64,000 nucleotides of DNA from Aricia agestis (GCF_905147365.1 NC_056428.1:36933001-36997000); one strand, 5' to 3'. Positions 11,856 through 21,420 are shown, counted from the first letter of the stretch. Program-made: numbers and translations. The notes: generated by a model from the letters alone, not told the origin.

Positions 11856-12760
11856 CCAGGCTTCTAGATCCTTACGCCAATGCGACGCCTGGATAAAAAA
11901 AATAACGTCACGGCAAGTTGTCATTGATTTTGACAGTAACCTTTTTTTTTAACAAGAAATATGTTATGGATTTCTATATTGGAATATTTATTAACTTACT
12001 ATTAAGACGGAATGTGTGGTTTTTCGTTTTACACCATGAATCATAATATTTATACCCATATTCTGTTATGAATCTATTACCTACAATTTTTTTGATAAAA
12101 ATAAGTATATTATTATTTTTATTTGAGTTACACATGATAACGATGATAACTATTATAAAAAATAATATTAAAATAATAATTAAGATCGAATTGTAACTTT
12201 TATCGCATTCTGCGTGTTGCGTCATTGTAAAGGGACGTCTTCATCTACGAATTGTCATGTAATTTTAAACTTTTGTTAATTAATATATGCTATTTTATTT
12301 CGTTAAAAATTTTATGTTAGTGAAAAAACTGTAAGTAACTTTCATCTTTATATTTATTTTATTTATCACAAATTATAATCATATTTTAAGTAAGTTATTT
12401 TAGCTTTTTTTTCCTTTTTGTAGAAAATAATTTAGGTATTTTTATTTACCGCACTAATTTATTTAATTTTAATTAATTCACCTACAATAATAATTAACTA
12501 AAAGCGTTAATCGCAAAGCTAGTCTTATCAATGATTGTAAATAATAGCTACTCAATAATTAAGTAGAAATATATTGTTTGTTTAGGATAATAAATAATTA
12601 AATTTTATTCATCGTATTTTAATCAATTGTAAAAATAATAAATACATTTTAACTAAAAGCAATATTTTAGTTATTTGAACTAAATATATCATTTGTAAGT
12701 TCTTAAAACCTATTGTATAAATTTTAATTCTGGAAGTGTTTTAGAAAATAAATCACTGCT
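11856..12760 (+). other. Probable 3' untranslated region of the ETS gene
   Basis: Very AT-rich sequence directly after the ETS stop codon, without transposable-element signatures. Candidate poly-A signals (AATAAA) occur near 12587, 12638 and 12746. The true end of the transcript cannot be chosen from sequence. A MITE begins at about 12899, which gives a practical outer limit. Confidence 0.5.
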
Positions 12761-12898
12761 AAAATTTTTCATCAGTTAACTTTACCTACAATCTCAAATA
12801 TTTTCTCTGATTTAATATTTAGTGAAAAATATAATTAGTATTTAAAATACGTTATAAAACATCAATAATAAAATCTACAATACCTTAGAACTTTTATA

Positions 12899-13192
12899 GT
12901 CAGGGTTCCCTAGAATATTTTTTTTTATTACTATAAAGTAAATTTTTTGTGAGTAGCTTCATCCTAAAATATGGATTGTTCTATTTGTAGTTGTAGGACA
13001 ACTACAAATAGAACAATTCATAATTATTTAGGACCATCAAATCAAAGTATAAAATCCTTTCTATTTCTGTTAGCTACCACTTTCGAGACTTTTCGCAGAT
13101 AAAAAATGTTGATAGTCTTATCAAAATGAAGCTGCTCACAAAAAATTAGCTTGATAGTTATAAAAAAAAATATTCTAGGGAACCCTGACTAA
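12899..13192. mobile_element. TIR element (MITE) ending TCAGGGTTCCCTAG
   Basis: The ends are inverted copies of TCAGGGTTCCCTAGAATATT. Inside, a palindrome centres on TTGTAGTTGTAGGACAACTA. Fragments of the same family lie at 40230-40440 and 40688-40797. No coding content. Confidence 0.75.
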
Positions 13193-13245
13193 TAAAGAAA
13201 ACCTACGAATAGTTAAAACTAAGGAAACATAATTCCCATACTATT

Positions 13246-13694
13246 AAGCTTAGGCCAAACCATAAAGTTAATATACCTAGCGGAATAGAGCAACAATCTC
13301 GAGCTGTCAACGTAACCAAAATTTGTTTTCATCTGTGTGAAAAATATGTGTACGTATACACCTACACAAGCATGATTGAACATGAATTCTATGAGATTAA
13401 ATTGTCAACGTGCGGCACGTGCCGACTGGACGTCAAAAAAAGAGTGCTGCTGTCATGTATCACACGTCTCTTTTTACCACACAGTGTTACTGATAGTGAC
13501 ATCTCGCTTGCTCAGGCCTTTGTTTCTCTATTCCGCTAGGTATATTAACTATATGGGCCAAACCTACGCCAGCAGGCGTCTGCGAAGCGGAGCGTCAAGT
13601 TGTCAAATGTGTGTTTTGTATACAAAAAACACACATTTGACAACTTGACGCTCCGCTTCGCAGACGCCTGTTTGCGTAGGTTTGGCCTAAGCTT
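13246..13694. mobile_element. Palindromic MITE interrupted by a hAT MITE
   Basis: The right part (13563-13694) is a near-perfect palindrome with arms CCTACGC...GGCGTCTGCGAAGCGGAG and a centre near 13622. Its left end, AAGCTTAGGCCAAAC, is displaced to 13246-13260 by the insertion at 13261-13555. Removing the insertion and one copy of its 8-bp duplication restores a symmetrical element with ends AAGCTTAGGCCAAACC. Confidence 0.75.
13261..13555 (+). mobile_element. hAT-type MITE, 295 bp, perfect 8-bp TSD
   Basis: The terminal inverted repeats begin CATAAAGTTAATATACCTAG (right end slightly diverged). The flanking 8-mer GGCCAAAC is present at 13253-13260 and 13556-13563. A second copy in opposite orientation is at 28177. 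The open frames predicted across it are incidental. Confidence 0.88.
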
Positions 13695-13894
13695 TACTGT
13701 TTTAAAGGTTCCTTTTGATATGTCATGTAACGTCAGCCGCTCAAGGCCACCTAAACATTGCAAATGTATTGAAATATGTACCTGGTACACATTTTTGACA
13801 TTGTATCGTAGAGCATGTTTTATGACGGAGTTACTTTTCCTTAGTTTTTATTATAGGTAAGTAGTAGAAAACCAAATATTTTTTACGAATCATA

Positions 13895-15390
13895 CAATGA
13901 AGTATCCATCTGTCAATTTTTTTTTTTTCTTTTCAAAGTCAAAAGAAATAATATGACGAAAAAGGATAGACCTGAGTTACATTTAACGTGCATACTACCT
14001 ATTCTAGTTATTTCCGTAGTTTTCGTATAGCCAGAAATTGTTCAATGGCCTGATTTTTAATTCAAAAAGCAAACTCGTCATTAAAATAAAAATATGAATG
14101 AAAAATAATGTAAAATCTAAATAGTAACTAATTTAAGATATGGAACAGACTGGTGGATAGCATAATAATTGTAAAAGTTATCAATGTTACAAGCGATCTA
14201 AGTCGTTATCATCAATATTCAATAATATGTATATACTTTAGGTATTTTTTAAATGTGCAATCATTTGTATCTACTGTAGAAATAATAACGTCTTTACATT
14301 CGTTATATGGAGTGAAACACGAGCGCCGATGTTGAAATTGTTTTCGTGAGTGTTATACTGCAATGCGAATGTGAAGGGACCTTAAGACCCCCTTACCAAT
14401 AAGGTGTTTTCGCAACCTAGGTCCAACTATTAGAGGTCCCCTATAATATTTGTCTGTACTGACTATCCAAATGTGCCAGATGAAGGCAACCAGACTTTGA
14501 ATAGTTTTGCTGCGTAAATACTTTATTAGTGAGAAGGTGAATAAATAAACTTGTAAAATATTAATTTTAGATAATTATGTTTCAATAGGAACAACTAATT
14601 AGCCCCAAATATCATGTGATAGTTTTATTCCCAAAGATTTTAATATTACTTATTTAATTTATTTATGAATAATTATACAACATTCCAATTGTAATTTTAT
14701 GTTATTTCTTTTAACTTTACATGTGCAACTTAAACACCAACATAAACCTGTAATTAGATTAAATAGAAATAAATAATATGGAAACTCATTATTCGTAAAG
14801 CATTTTTAAGCAGTTGTAAACAAGAAAGTTATCTCAAACAAAATAGAATCCAAATAAAATTACTCCCTGAGTTAATTCTAAGGACATCTTCACACCAATA
14901 AGTAATACTTACCTTTTTTATTGAACAAAACTGATCTAAGTCAAGTTTGATCAAAAGTTTTGATCAACATAACAAAATAGTGATAACATTGCAAGCAATT
15001 TTGTTCTAAGGCCTACCTTATGTGATTCACAAACAGTATTCCAAAGAATTTTAATATTAAGTATTATTATTTACATTTTTATGTTTTAATGCATGTGTCG
15101 AAATTAAATTATAGAATCGTAGAATACCATTGTATAGATGTTATTGTATTTGGAAATGAATAAAACAATTGAAATGTATGTTTCATTATTTACTACCCAT
15201 AGAAATAGATCGTAGTATTTTGATATCGTTGTAACTACCATCTATGCGTGACATATTATTTATATTAGAATTTTCATGTTTCGGATCTTGGTCTTCCAAG
15301 TGGAACACGATAATTTTTTCATGACTTTATGTTTTAACGAAGATAATAATTAATAATACATTAATATTTAATACATAAATTATTATTATA
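13895..15390. other. AT-rich intergenic sequence, nothing identified
   Basis: No exon, RNA gene or paired terminal repeats were recognised. The open frame at 14153-14335 has no recognisable content. Confidence 0.4.
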
Positions 15391-15401
15391 TCTTCTTCAA
15401 A

Positions 15402-15750
15402 ACCAGCGGCGTAGGCTGTCCCGGCAAACGTTGTTTTGCCATATAAAGTATTTCGACCATACCTACTATTTTATTGAAGTGACTAAGTAAATAAGTATGT
15501 CACCATGGTAATGTTAATCGCTATTCCGTCGCACAAACAATGGTCGCCGTCAGTCCCGAGTTGTACCTAATAATTTACTATTATTTATTCAACAAATTAA
15601 CTTATATCAATATAAAAATAGCCAGTAGCCGATTCTCAGACCTACTGAATATGCATATAAAATTTGGTAAAAATCAGTAAAGCCGTTTCGGAGGACGGGA
15701 GGAATACGGGTAACTAACATTGTGACACAAGAATTTTATATAGATATTTT
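15402..15750 (-). mobile_element. Mini-Helitron copy (GTCCCGGCAAACG family), diverged 3' end
   Basis: Shares CTGTCCCGGCAAACGTT, CATATAAAGTATTTCG, AACAATGGTCGCCGTCAGTC and AAAGCCGTTTCGGAGGA with copies at 42544 and 62988. The CTAGT terminus (ACTAG on this strand) is lost here, so it is an older copy. Confidence 0.65.
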
Positions 15751-15764
15751 AGATAAATTAGATA

Positions 15765-16102
15765 TTTCACAGACAAATTAGACTACAATAGTCAATGATC
15801 CTTCACGTGGTCTACTTCTTATTTGTGCCAAATAACAGAAAAATTGCTCTACTGGAGATAGGCCCTTTCAAATAATTTCACCACGTTTTTTTCCAGATTC
15901 TCCTCTATTTCTTCGCTCCTATTGGTCTTAGCGTGATAAAATATAGCCTATAGCCACAGTATTACAATATTATCCCTATGTCATACTGTGCCTTCCTCAA
16001 TAAATGGGCTATCTAACACTGAAATAATTTTTTAAATCGGACTAGTAGTTCCTGAGATTAGCGCGTTCCAACAAACAAACAAACTCTTCCGCTTTATAAT
16101 AT
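15765..16102 (-). mobile_element. Mini-Helitron 5' portion, cut by a MITE
   Basis: Matches the 44.9-45.4 kb Helitron: CTCTATTTCTTCGCTCCTAT, TAGCGTGATAAAATATAGCC, AATGGGCTATCTAACACTGA and CAAACAAACAAACTCT, followed by TATAATATTAG. The last bases of the Helitron 5' end are replaced at 16103 by the MITE. Confidence 0.65.
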
Positions 16103-16822
16103 TAGGGTGGGATGCACCAGAGGCGTGGTTATAGTTACAGTTATGGTCCAAGGTATGGTTACAGTTAAAGCTAACTTAACTTTGACCACAGAATTTGACA
16201 GATGTCTGTTGATGGTCCGACAAGGCTATAAACGCCCACGTTGGGCGGGGACGCTGCTGGTAATGGAGAATTACTGTCAAAAATGGCGTTTTTGTATGAT
16301 GACAGCGTTAGTTCCTTGTTTTTGTTTTTTCGCCACGTTCATTTAAAGCCTTGTCGTGCTCTTTTTTTTATGAAATAAGGGGGCAAACGATCAAACGGGT
16401 CACCTGATGGAAAGCAACTTCCGTCGCCCATGGACACTCGTAGCATCAGAAGAGCTGCATGTGCGTTGCCGGCCTTTTAATAGGGAATAGGGTAATAGGG
16501 GAGGGTAGGGAAGGGAAGGGAATAGGGGAGGGTAGGAAAGGGAATAGGGTAGGGGATTGGGCCTCCGGTAAACTCACTCACTCGGCCAAACACAGCGCAA
16601 GCGCTGTTTCACGCCGGTTTTCTGTGAGAACGTGGTATTTATCCGGTCGAGCCGTCCCATTCATGCCGAAGCATGGCTCTCCCACGTATAAAATGCACGT
16701 ATAAAATGCTCTATGGTTATGGTTAAATATGGCCTCCATTTTTAACTTTAACCAAAGATTTGACATTTTGCATTGTAGTTATAGTTAAAGTTACAGTTAT
16801 AGGTTAAAGTAAGTTGGTGCAA
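16103..16822 (+). mobile_element. TIR element of the ACTTTAAC family, interrupted by a family A repeat
   Basis: Starts TTAGGGTGGGATGCACCAGA and ends AAAGTAAGTTGGTGCAA. It is a repeat-rich element of GTTA/TAAC words with a central TGTCAAAAATGGCGTTTTTG. Copies at 45716 (inverted) and 63441 are uninterrupted, which shows that the family A repeat at 16362-16686 was inserted later. Confidence 0.75.
16362..16686 (-). repeat. SINE-like repeat family A, copy 4
   Basis: Full-length copy on the minus strand: poly-T at 16362 (the tail) to the CGTGGGAGAGCCATGC head at the right. It is inserted in the 16103 element, and the host word TGCTC appears on both sides, suggesting a short target duplication of about 5 bp. 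Confidence 0.8.
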
Positions 16823-17272
16823 ATATCTTCTTATGTTCTTAAAAAGTTCAAAACGGTAATAAATATACTACTTACTCTAAAATATAATTCATGATGTCGT
16901 CCAATTTATTTTAAGTATAGTTTGATCGAATAATGTCCGACCGAAGCCGAAGCCGATAATTCCTAACCTACAGCCAAAACCAGTAACCAAAGCAACCAGT
17001 AGTTGTACATTGTACAATTAATAGTTGGATGCAATGTGCGAACTCTCATATTAAGTCGCTAAGTATAGCTATTGGTACAATATGCGATTGTTGGCCAACT
17101 TGAAATTGTAAATCTGAATATTCATATTGTAGCTGTTGTTATTTGATATTTGATAGAATTTCGTTAGGAACACCGAACACGTTAGCTGATTGCACATTTG
17201 TCAGCACCGTACGTGCCGTACGCGCCGAACGCACCGCATTACAGCTGGAAATGCGGCGCTTATGGACTAGGA

Positions 17273-18125
17273 CTAGGGTTGCCAGATGTCCGGTATTAAA
17301 GCGTACAGTCCGGTATTTTCGAGGCTTGTCCGGTAAAAAATAAACGGTCATACCGGACAGAACAATGTCCGGTATTTTGAGGAACGTCGGTGTTACTGGT
17401 ACCTAGTTTTAGGTGATTTTGATTTTTTTTAAGCTCCTACCTTTATTTCGATATGTAAGTTATGGTATATGGCGACCACAATAATTTTATAACCGCAATA
17501 ATAATATAAAAAACTGTATTTTTGCGACCTAGCATACAAACACCACTACCGGGATACCGGGATCCCGAAATACCGGAATCCCGGTCGAAAATTTAGCGGG
17601 ATCCCGCGGGACTGGCGGGATTACACAAAAGCGTAATTCCTATGTGTAACGCTGCGCGCGGGAGTGCGTGAACTGGCTACAGGCAGCTCACTAAGCAATT
17701 TACCATCAATTCACCTATAATTCACTTTAAATGACAATTGTACCAACCAGCGTGGAAGCTGAGCAAACTTTTTCAGCTGCTGGCTACCTTGTGTTGAATA
17801 TCAGGAGCCGTTTGGCAGACGACACAATTAATACCTTAACATTTTTAACATACTTTTATAATTATATAAGTTCGTTAAAAAGTGTTTTTTAGTTTTTATT
17901 AATAAAACCCCTGTAAAAAAAAGTGTCCGACAATGTTTGTTTTATTTATGTTTCTAAGAATAAAAGGAGTTCTATCAAGTAAAGTCATTATAACGATTTA
18001 TTTTAAAAGTTTAAGTCCACCCTGCGGGATCCCGCAAATACCGGGATCCCGCGGGATTGTGATGGTTCAGTCCCGCAAATACCGGGATTGAAATTATCCT
18101 GCGGGATTACATTCCCTAAACACCA
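17273..18125 (+). mobile_element. Degenerate hAT element with CCGGGAT subterminal repeats
   Basis: The left part begins TAGGGTTGCCAGATGTCCGG. Repeated CCGGTAT and CCGGGAT words follow at 17280-17380 and 17541-17620, and CCGGGATCCCGCGGGATT-type words at 18010-18110. Between the clusters lies a hAT transposase C-terminal remnant (17731). No 8-bp duplication was found at these ends, so limits are approximate and more than one element may be involved. Confidence 0.55.
17731..17892 (+). pseudogene. hAT transposase C-terminal (dimerisation) domain remnant
   Basis: An open stretch of 53 codons reads TIVPTSVEAEQTFSAAGY, then NIRSRLADDTINTLTFL. This is the conserved C-terminal hAT dimerisation motif (P-T-S-x-E-x-E-x-x-F-S-x-A-G followed by R-x-R-L-x-x-x-x-x-x-x-L-x-F-L). 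In a complete hAT transposase this region pairs monomers and completes the catalytic fold. The BED finger, the catalytic acids and the rest of the roughly 600-residue protein are missing upstream. It sits between CCGGGAT subterminal clusters, consistent with an internally deleted element. Motif match seen directly; non-functionality inferred from its length. Confidence 0.8.
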
Positions 18126-18181
18126 CATAGGTTTCACATAATTTCATACAACGAATTTTAAAAAGCACGTACGGCGCGTGA

Positions 18182-18400
18182 TCCATACTAATATTATAAA
18201 TGCGAAAGTGTGTCTGTCTGTCTGTCTGTCTGTCTGTTACCTCTTCACGCCCTAACCGCTAGACCGATTTTGCTGAAATTCGGCATGGAGATACTTTGAG
18301 TCCCGGAAAAGGACATAGGATACTTTTTATCCCGAAAAAATGTACGGTCCCGCCGCGATAAACGAGTTTTGGCGCAACGGAGTTGCGGGCGTCATCTAGT
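18182..18400 (+). mobile_element. Intact mini-Helitron, 219 bp
   Basis: Begins TCCATACTAATATTATAAAT and carries a TCTG microsatellite. It ends with a short hairpin (CGCAAC..GTTGCG), then GGCGTCATCTAGT. It sits between A (18181) and T (18401), the expected Helitron insertion site. No Rep/helicase coding sequence, so it is non-autonomous. The 23-25.6 kb array units and 25658, 26338 and 51392 share its 5' end. Confidence 0.85.
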
Positions 18401-18499
18401 TGCTGATAAAGCGATCACCTTATCGACGTTAGCGATTGTTATTTTTTTTATTTGAGTCTTATAGTTACAGCTACTGCCATCTGTTGTAGAAAGACACTT

Positions 18500-18960
18500 A
18501 ATTGTCGTCGTCGGCACTCGGCATCAAGTACTTGCTAGCGCCATCTATGTTTTATTTTTCCATATTAAAATGTTTTGCAGTAACTTGTAATAGTTATCCT
18601 ATTCACCACTAGATATCAGTGTAAATTCCTGATTATTTTTTATTCAAATGACTGAGCCCACATTATCTAATTGACAATGTCATACCTCGCTTTTATACAT
18701 TCTGAAGGTTTTCATCGGTCGTTGTCGGCGTCAACTATTTTCAAGCGCCATCTATTTTTTATTCTCAATATTAAAATGATTCCTGTAATTTGTAATAGCT
18801 ATCCTATTTACCACTAGATGTCAGTGTACGATCCTTTATATTTTATATCCTTCTTTTGTCGTAAGTATATTTTATATTATTTTCAGCCACTGCGGAATTA
18901 AAAAATATTTTTTATTCATTGACAATGTCATTCTTTTCTTTTATACATTTTGAAGGTTTT
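18500..18960 (+). repeat. Diverged tandem blocks upstream of COX7C
   Basis: Two blocks about 218 bp apart share AGCGCCATCTAT, ATATTAAAATG.TT, TAATAG.TATCCTATT and CCACTAGAT.TCAGTGTA. A partial third block repeats TTGACAATGTCAT and TTATACATT.TGAAGGTTTT at 18915-18960. This forms most of the immediate upstream region of the COX7C-like gene; a regulatory role is not shown. Confidence 0.55.
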
Positions 18961-19052
18961 AGTGTCAAGTAATTAATTTGAATGTTTAATTGCATTCAGT
19001 ATATAATTATTTAACAATAATTTTGTTTCAAGCTAAAGAGAACCATTAAAGT

Positions 19053-19186
19053 ATGTTTCGACCTAGGTTCATTAGATCTTTTCAACATGTTATCAAAAGC
19101 CAACCGCTTAACATGAATCTGAAGAGATGGACTCATGACACACCTACTCGACCATTTGATAATTTACCTTTTGTTATTAAAAGCAG
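19053..19186 (+). CDS. COX7C: Cytochrome c oxidase subunit 7C-like, exon 1
   Basis: The ATG at 19053 starts a presequence rich in Arg, Phe and Lys with no acidic residue in its first 20 positions (MFRPRFIRSFQHVIKS), typical of mitochondrial import. About 20 residues later comes DTPTRPFDNLPFVIKS. The NLPF motif just before the membrane helix is the hallmark of COX7C, a nuclear-encoded structural subunit of respiratory complex IV in the inner mitochondrial membrane. The exon ends at AAGCAG|GTTAGA and leaves two bases of an arginine codon. The total product of 76 residues is somewhat longer than the 63 of human COX7C because of a longer presequence. Outside NLPF and the helix it is quite diverged, so a lineage-specific paralogue is possible. 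Confidence 0.75.
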
Positions 19187-19445
19187 GTTAGAAAAAATAC
19201 AATGCAATTTGCAGAAGGATTCTTGGAAATGCTATTGTATTCTATTGTTGTCTATATGGGGCTTGAAGGATTAACAATGCAGCATTATATTATTATAATG
19301 AAATTATTACTTGTTGAAAATATAGATATTTTTATGGAACTTCAGATAATACCCCTGTTATTGTACCTTTTATTACAAGAAACATTAAATATAGCTCTCT
19401 GTACTATGATAATTATTATTGTTGATGGATTTTAATACTTTCCAG

Positions 19446-19542
19446 AATTGGAGCAACTCTTAAGTTCACAGTGTTCTTTGGTATTGCATTGTGGTCACCG
19501 TTTGGAATCCTTTGGTATATGATGGCAAAAAGAACAATGTAA
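19446..19542 (+). CDS. COX7C: Cytochrome c oxidase subunit 7C-like, exon 2
   Basis: After a 259-bp intron and the acceptor TACTTTCCAG, one base completes the arginine. The exon reads IGATLKFTVFFGIALWSPFG, then ILWYMMAKRTM and stops at TAA 19540-19542. The hydrophobic segment with FFG...PF and a basic C-terminal tail aligns position for position with the single transmembrane helix of COX7C (spacing from NLPF to the lysine, FG and PF is identical in the human protein). The joined frame is open over 76 codons. The track-like open frames that run into the intron are read-through artefacts. The gene is convergent with NDUFB1, whose stop codon lies 217 bp away on the other strand. Confidence 0.75.
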
Positions 19543-19689
19543 TAATATAATGTTTGGTTTTTCGAGGTGAATTTGTCGGATTGATTGATTGGCAAGCAAA
19601 TAGAAGCAATATCTACTCTCTGTTGATATACATACACTAATGACAAATTTACTTCTAAGGCATTAGAATGATTTGATAGTACTTAATGA

Positions 19690-19729
19690 AATAAAATAAA
19701 TTGTTTTGAAATAATTTACTGAATTTATT
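19690..19729. terminator. Poly-A signals between the convergent OXPHOS genes
   Basis: On the plus strand AATAAA occurs at 19690-19695 and 19695-19700, about 150 bp after the COX7C stop. On the minus strand AATAAA (TTTATT at 19724-19729) lies about 31 bp after the NDUFB1 stop. The two signals face each other within 40 bp, so the 3' ends of the mRNAs should abut or overlap slightly. Cleavage sites are not visible. Confidence 0.55.
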
Positions 19730-19759
19730 TAACCATCTAATCACAAGTTTTGTCTAATC

Positions 19760-19933
19760 TTAAGGCCAGGACGGTGGGTCGCCCTCCTTGACTTTTCCAC
19801 CATATAGACGAGACTTATCTCTGAAGCTGGTCATCCTCAGGGTTTCTGCATCATCCAGCAACTTGCCAATGTAGAACCCTGTCAGGGGCACAGCAATCCA
19901 GAGGTAACGGGCTGTTATACCAAATATTGCCAT
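19760..19933 (-). CDS. NDUFB1: NADH dehydrogenase 1 beta subcomplex subunit 1 (MNLL)
   Basis: Uninterrupted frame of 57 codons plus TAA, from ATG 19933-19931 to 19762-19760. It reads MAIFGITARYLWIAVPLTGF, then YIGKLLDDAETLRMTSFRDK and SRLYGG. Human NDUFB1 has the same plan: a hydrophobic N-terminal helix with W....VP.GF.IG, then D..(S/T)(D/E)..L..FR(N/D)KS.L(F/Y). NDUFB1 is an accessory single-helix subunit of complex I in the inner mitochondrial membrane, also 58 residues in human, so length agrees. The ATG is preceded by a one-base gap and the stop codon of another small ORF on the same strand (19935-20057), indicating translation from a bicistronic mRNA. Too short for standard ORF filters, hence easy to miss in annotation. 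Confidence 0.92.
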   Translation of the reverse strand: MAIFGITARYLWIAVPLTGFYIGKLLDDAETLRMTSFRDKSRLYGGKVKEGDPPSWP

Positions 19934-19934
19934 G

Positions 19935-20057
19935 TTACTTTTTCTGTTCGTTCTTCCACTGTTTGGTATAACTCCAATCGAGGTAAATTATCGTTAGTGA
20001 TATCACTGGCGCTGATATACTAATCAAATTCCTTTTCAGGAATTGCGCCACCGCCAT
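19935..20057 (-). CDS. 40-residue membrane microprotein in a bicistronic unit with NDUFB1
   Basis: The frame runs from ATG 20057-20055 to TAA 19937-19935 and reads MAVAQFLKRNLISISAPVIS, then LTIIYLDWSYTKQWKNEQKK. A short N-terminal stretch with KR precedes a hydrophobic helix of about 16 residues (LISISAPVISLTIIYL), followed by a strongly basic tail. That is a plausible single-pass inner-membrane topology like those of small OXPHOS subunits or assembly factors. Only one base separates its stop from the NDUFB1 ATG. An acceptor (CCTTTCAG) ends at 20063, five bases before the ATG, so this ORF and NDUFB1 share one exon. I do not recognise the protein. It could be a conserved microprotein of complex I biology or a regulatory upstream ORF. 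Context (A at -3, T-rich) is acceptable for insect initiation. Confidence 0.65.
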   Translation of the reverse strand: MAVAQFLKRNLISISAPVISLTIIYLDWSYTKQWKNEQKK

Positions 20058-20179
20058 AAAATCTGAAAGGAAAATTGTTGCACATTAATTCTGGCTAGGG
20101 TCCATTGTATTTGAACAAAGATACAACCTGTCCTAAGTTTGCCTCTGTCAACTGGCACGCGTTTACCATTCTCTCACTC

Positions 20180-20301
20180 TCTCTGTTCTGTGAGTGAGTG
20201 AGAAATAGGTAAATGTGTGACAGTTGACAGCAGCAAACTTTCTCTGTTCTGTGAGTGAGTGAGAAATAGGTAAATGTGTGACAGTTGACAGCAGCAAACT
20301 T
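20180..20301 (+). repeat. Perfect 61-bp tandem duplication
   Basis: The 61-bp block starting TCTCTGTTCTGTGAGTGAGT at 20180-20240 is repeated without change at 20241-20301. It contains a GTGA run and a TGTGACAGTTGACAGCAGC segment. It lies within about 250 bp upstream of the microprotein/NDUFB1 exon, in its first intron or promoter region. Confidence 0.85.
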
Positions 20302-20329
20302 AGCGCGAACGGGTAGTATATTATGTACT

Positions 20330-21420
20330 AATACTGGGCCCTGATTCTAGTATTTTTTATAAATTTAATACAGAAATTCAGTTTCATTCTTTTTTTTAAT
20401 GAAAATTCAAATTGATGTTCCCATAAAATTAAAACCATTGCACTAAAATTAAAAATAGTAGAATTGGTACTGTACTCATGGCATTAGGTGATAATAAAAA
20501 CTATAAAATATAGTAATAACTAATAACATAATATAATGCAGTATCAGATATAATCAGGACAAATTACAATTATATTTATTGTAACTGCCTGATACAAGGA
20601 CAATGTAAAATATAATATTATAATAATTATTATTTTGATAATAACTACATATTTTCATTATTTAATAAAAATGCAGAGCGGAAACCGGTCTGAGAGGGGC
20701 ATGCAAGTATTATACATTAGGCTTTTTTATGGTGTGTCCGGCTCAAATGACAATTTTACATATTGTTAGACAGACAATTTTGAACCAATATAAACGAAGA
20801 ATTAAGATACAAAGTCCTCAGTAGCATCTTCTTATACAAATGCCTGGTTAAGCAGCCTGTTTTTCTGGCTATTAGGTTTACCGATCTTGCGATCCTATGT
20901 CAGTAGCATTACTCTTACAGTTATGCAACACACGACTGTCTTCATTATTATTAAATACAAAGAAACAAATTACATTAAGTGCTAAGATATAGAGTTTCCA
21001 AATACCAGGAGTATTTTACAAAAACAATTTAATAGAAAAACAAAAATAAGTATGGTTTTGTTGGTTGTGCATTCCAACACTTGAATATTATTTTTCTGAC
21101 AATATAATTATAATTAAGGATATAATGGTATCAAAAAAATATTAACCATGCTTAGAAAAACAAACATGAAATAATTGTATTAGTTACTGCCTTGAATCAA
21201 AATTCAAATATCAACACCTCAAAAATTACACTTTACACAAAGAATTGATGACGTGAGTGGATGAACAATTACTAAGAGTAAAAAATTGCCTTTTTTTGCT
21301 GAAATGGCAGCTTTAGGGCCAGAAAGTGATTTTTAAATAAAAAAACTGCGCATTATATGAGTAGCCAGATGTATTAGCCAGGTAAGAAGTAGATAAGTAA
21401 ATGGGTTGTTCATACTTTAA
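20330..21420. other. AT-rich sequence, nothing identified
   Basis: Presumably upstream or first-intron sequence of the minus-strand NDUFB1 unit. No 5' exon could be fixed from splice signals alone, and no transposable element was recognised. Confidence 0.4.

Noticed and set aside
13545..13860. Overlapping 81-90 residue frames on both strands
   Set aside because: They read through the palindromic MITE; the symmetrical DNA gives mirror-image open frames.
19202..19646. 77- and 76-residue frames around the COX7C gene
   Set aside because: They run through the COX7C intron or antisense to exon 2; spliced COX7C explains the locus better.
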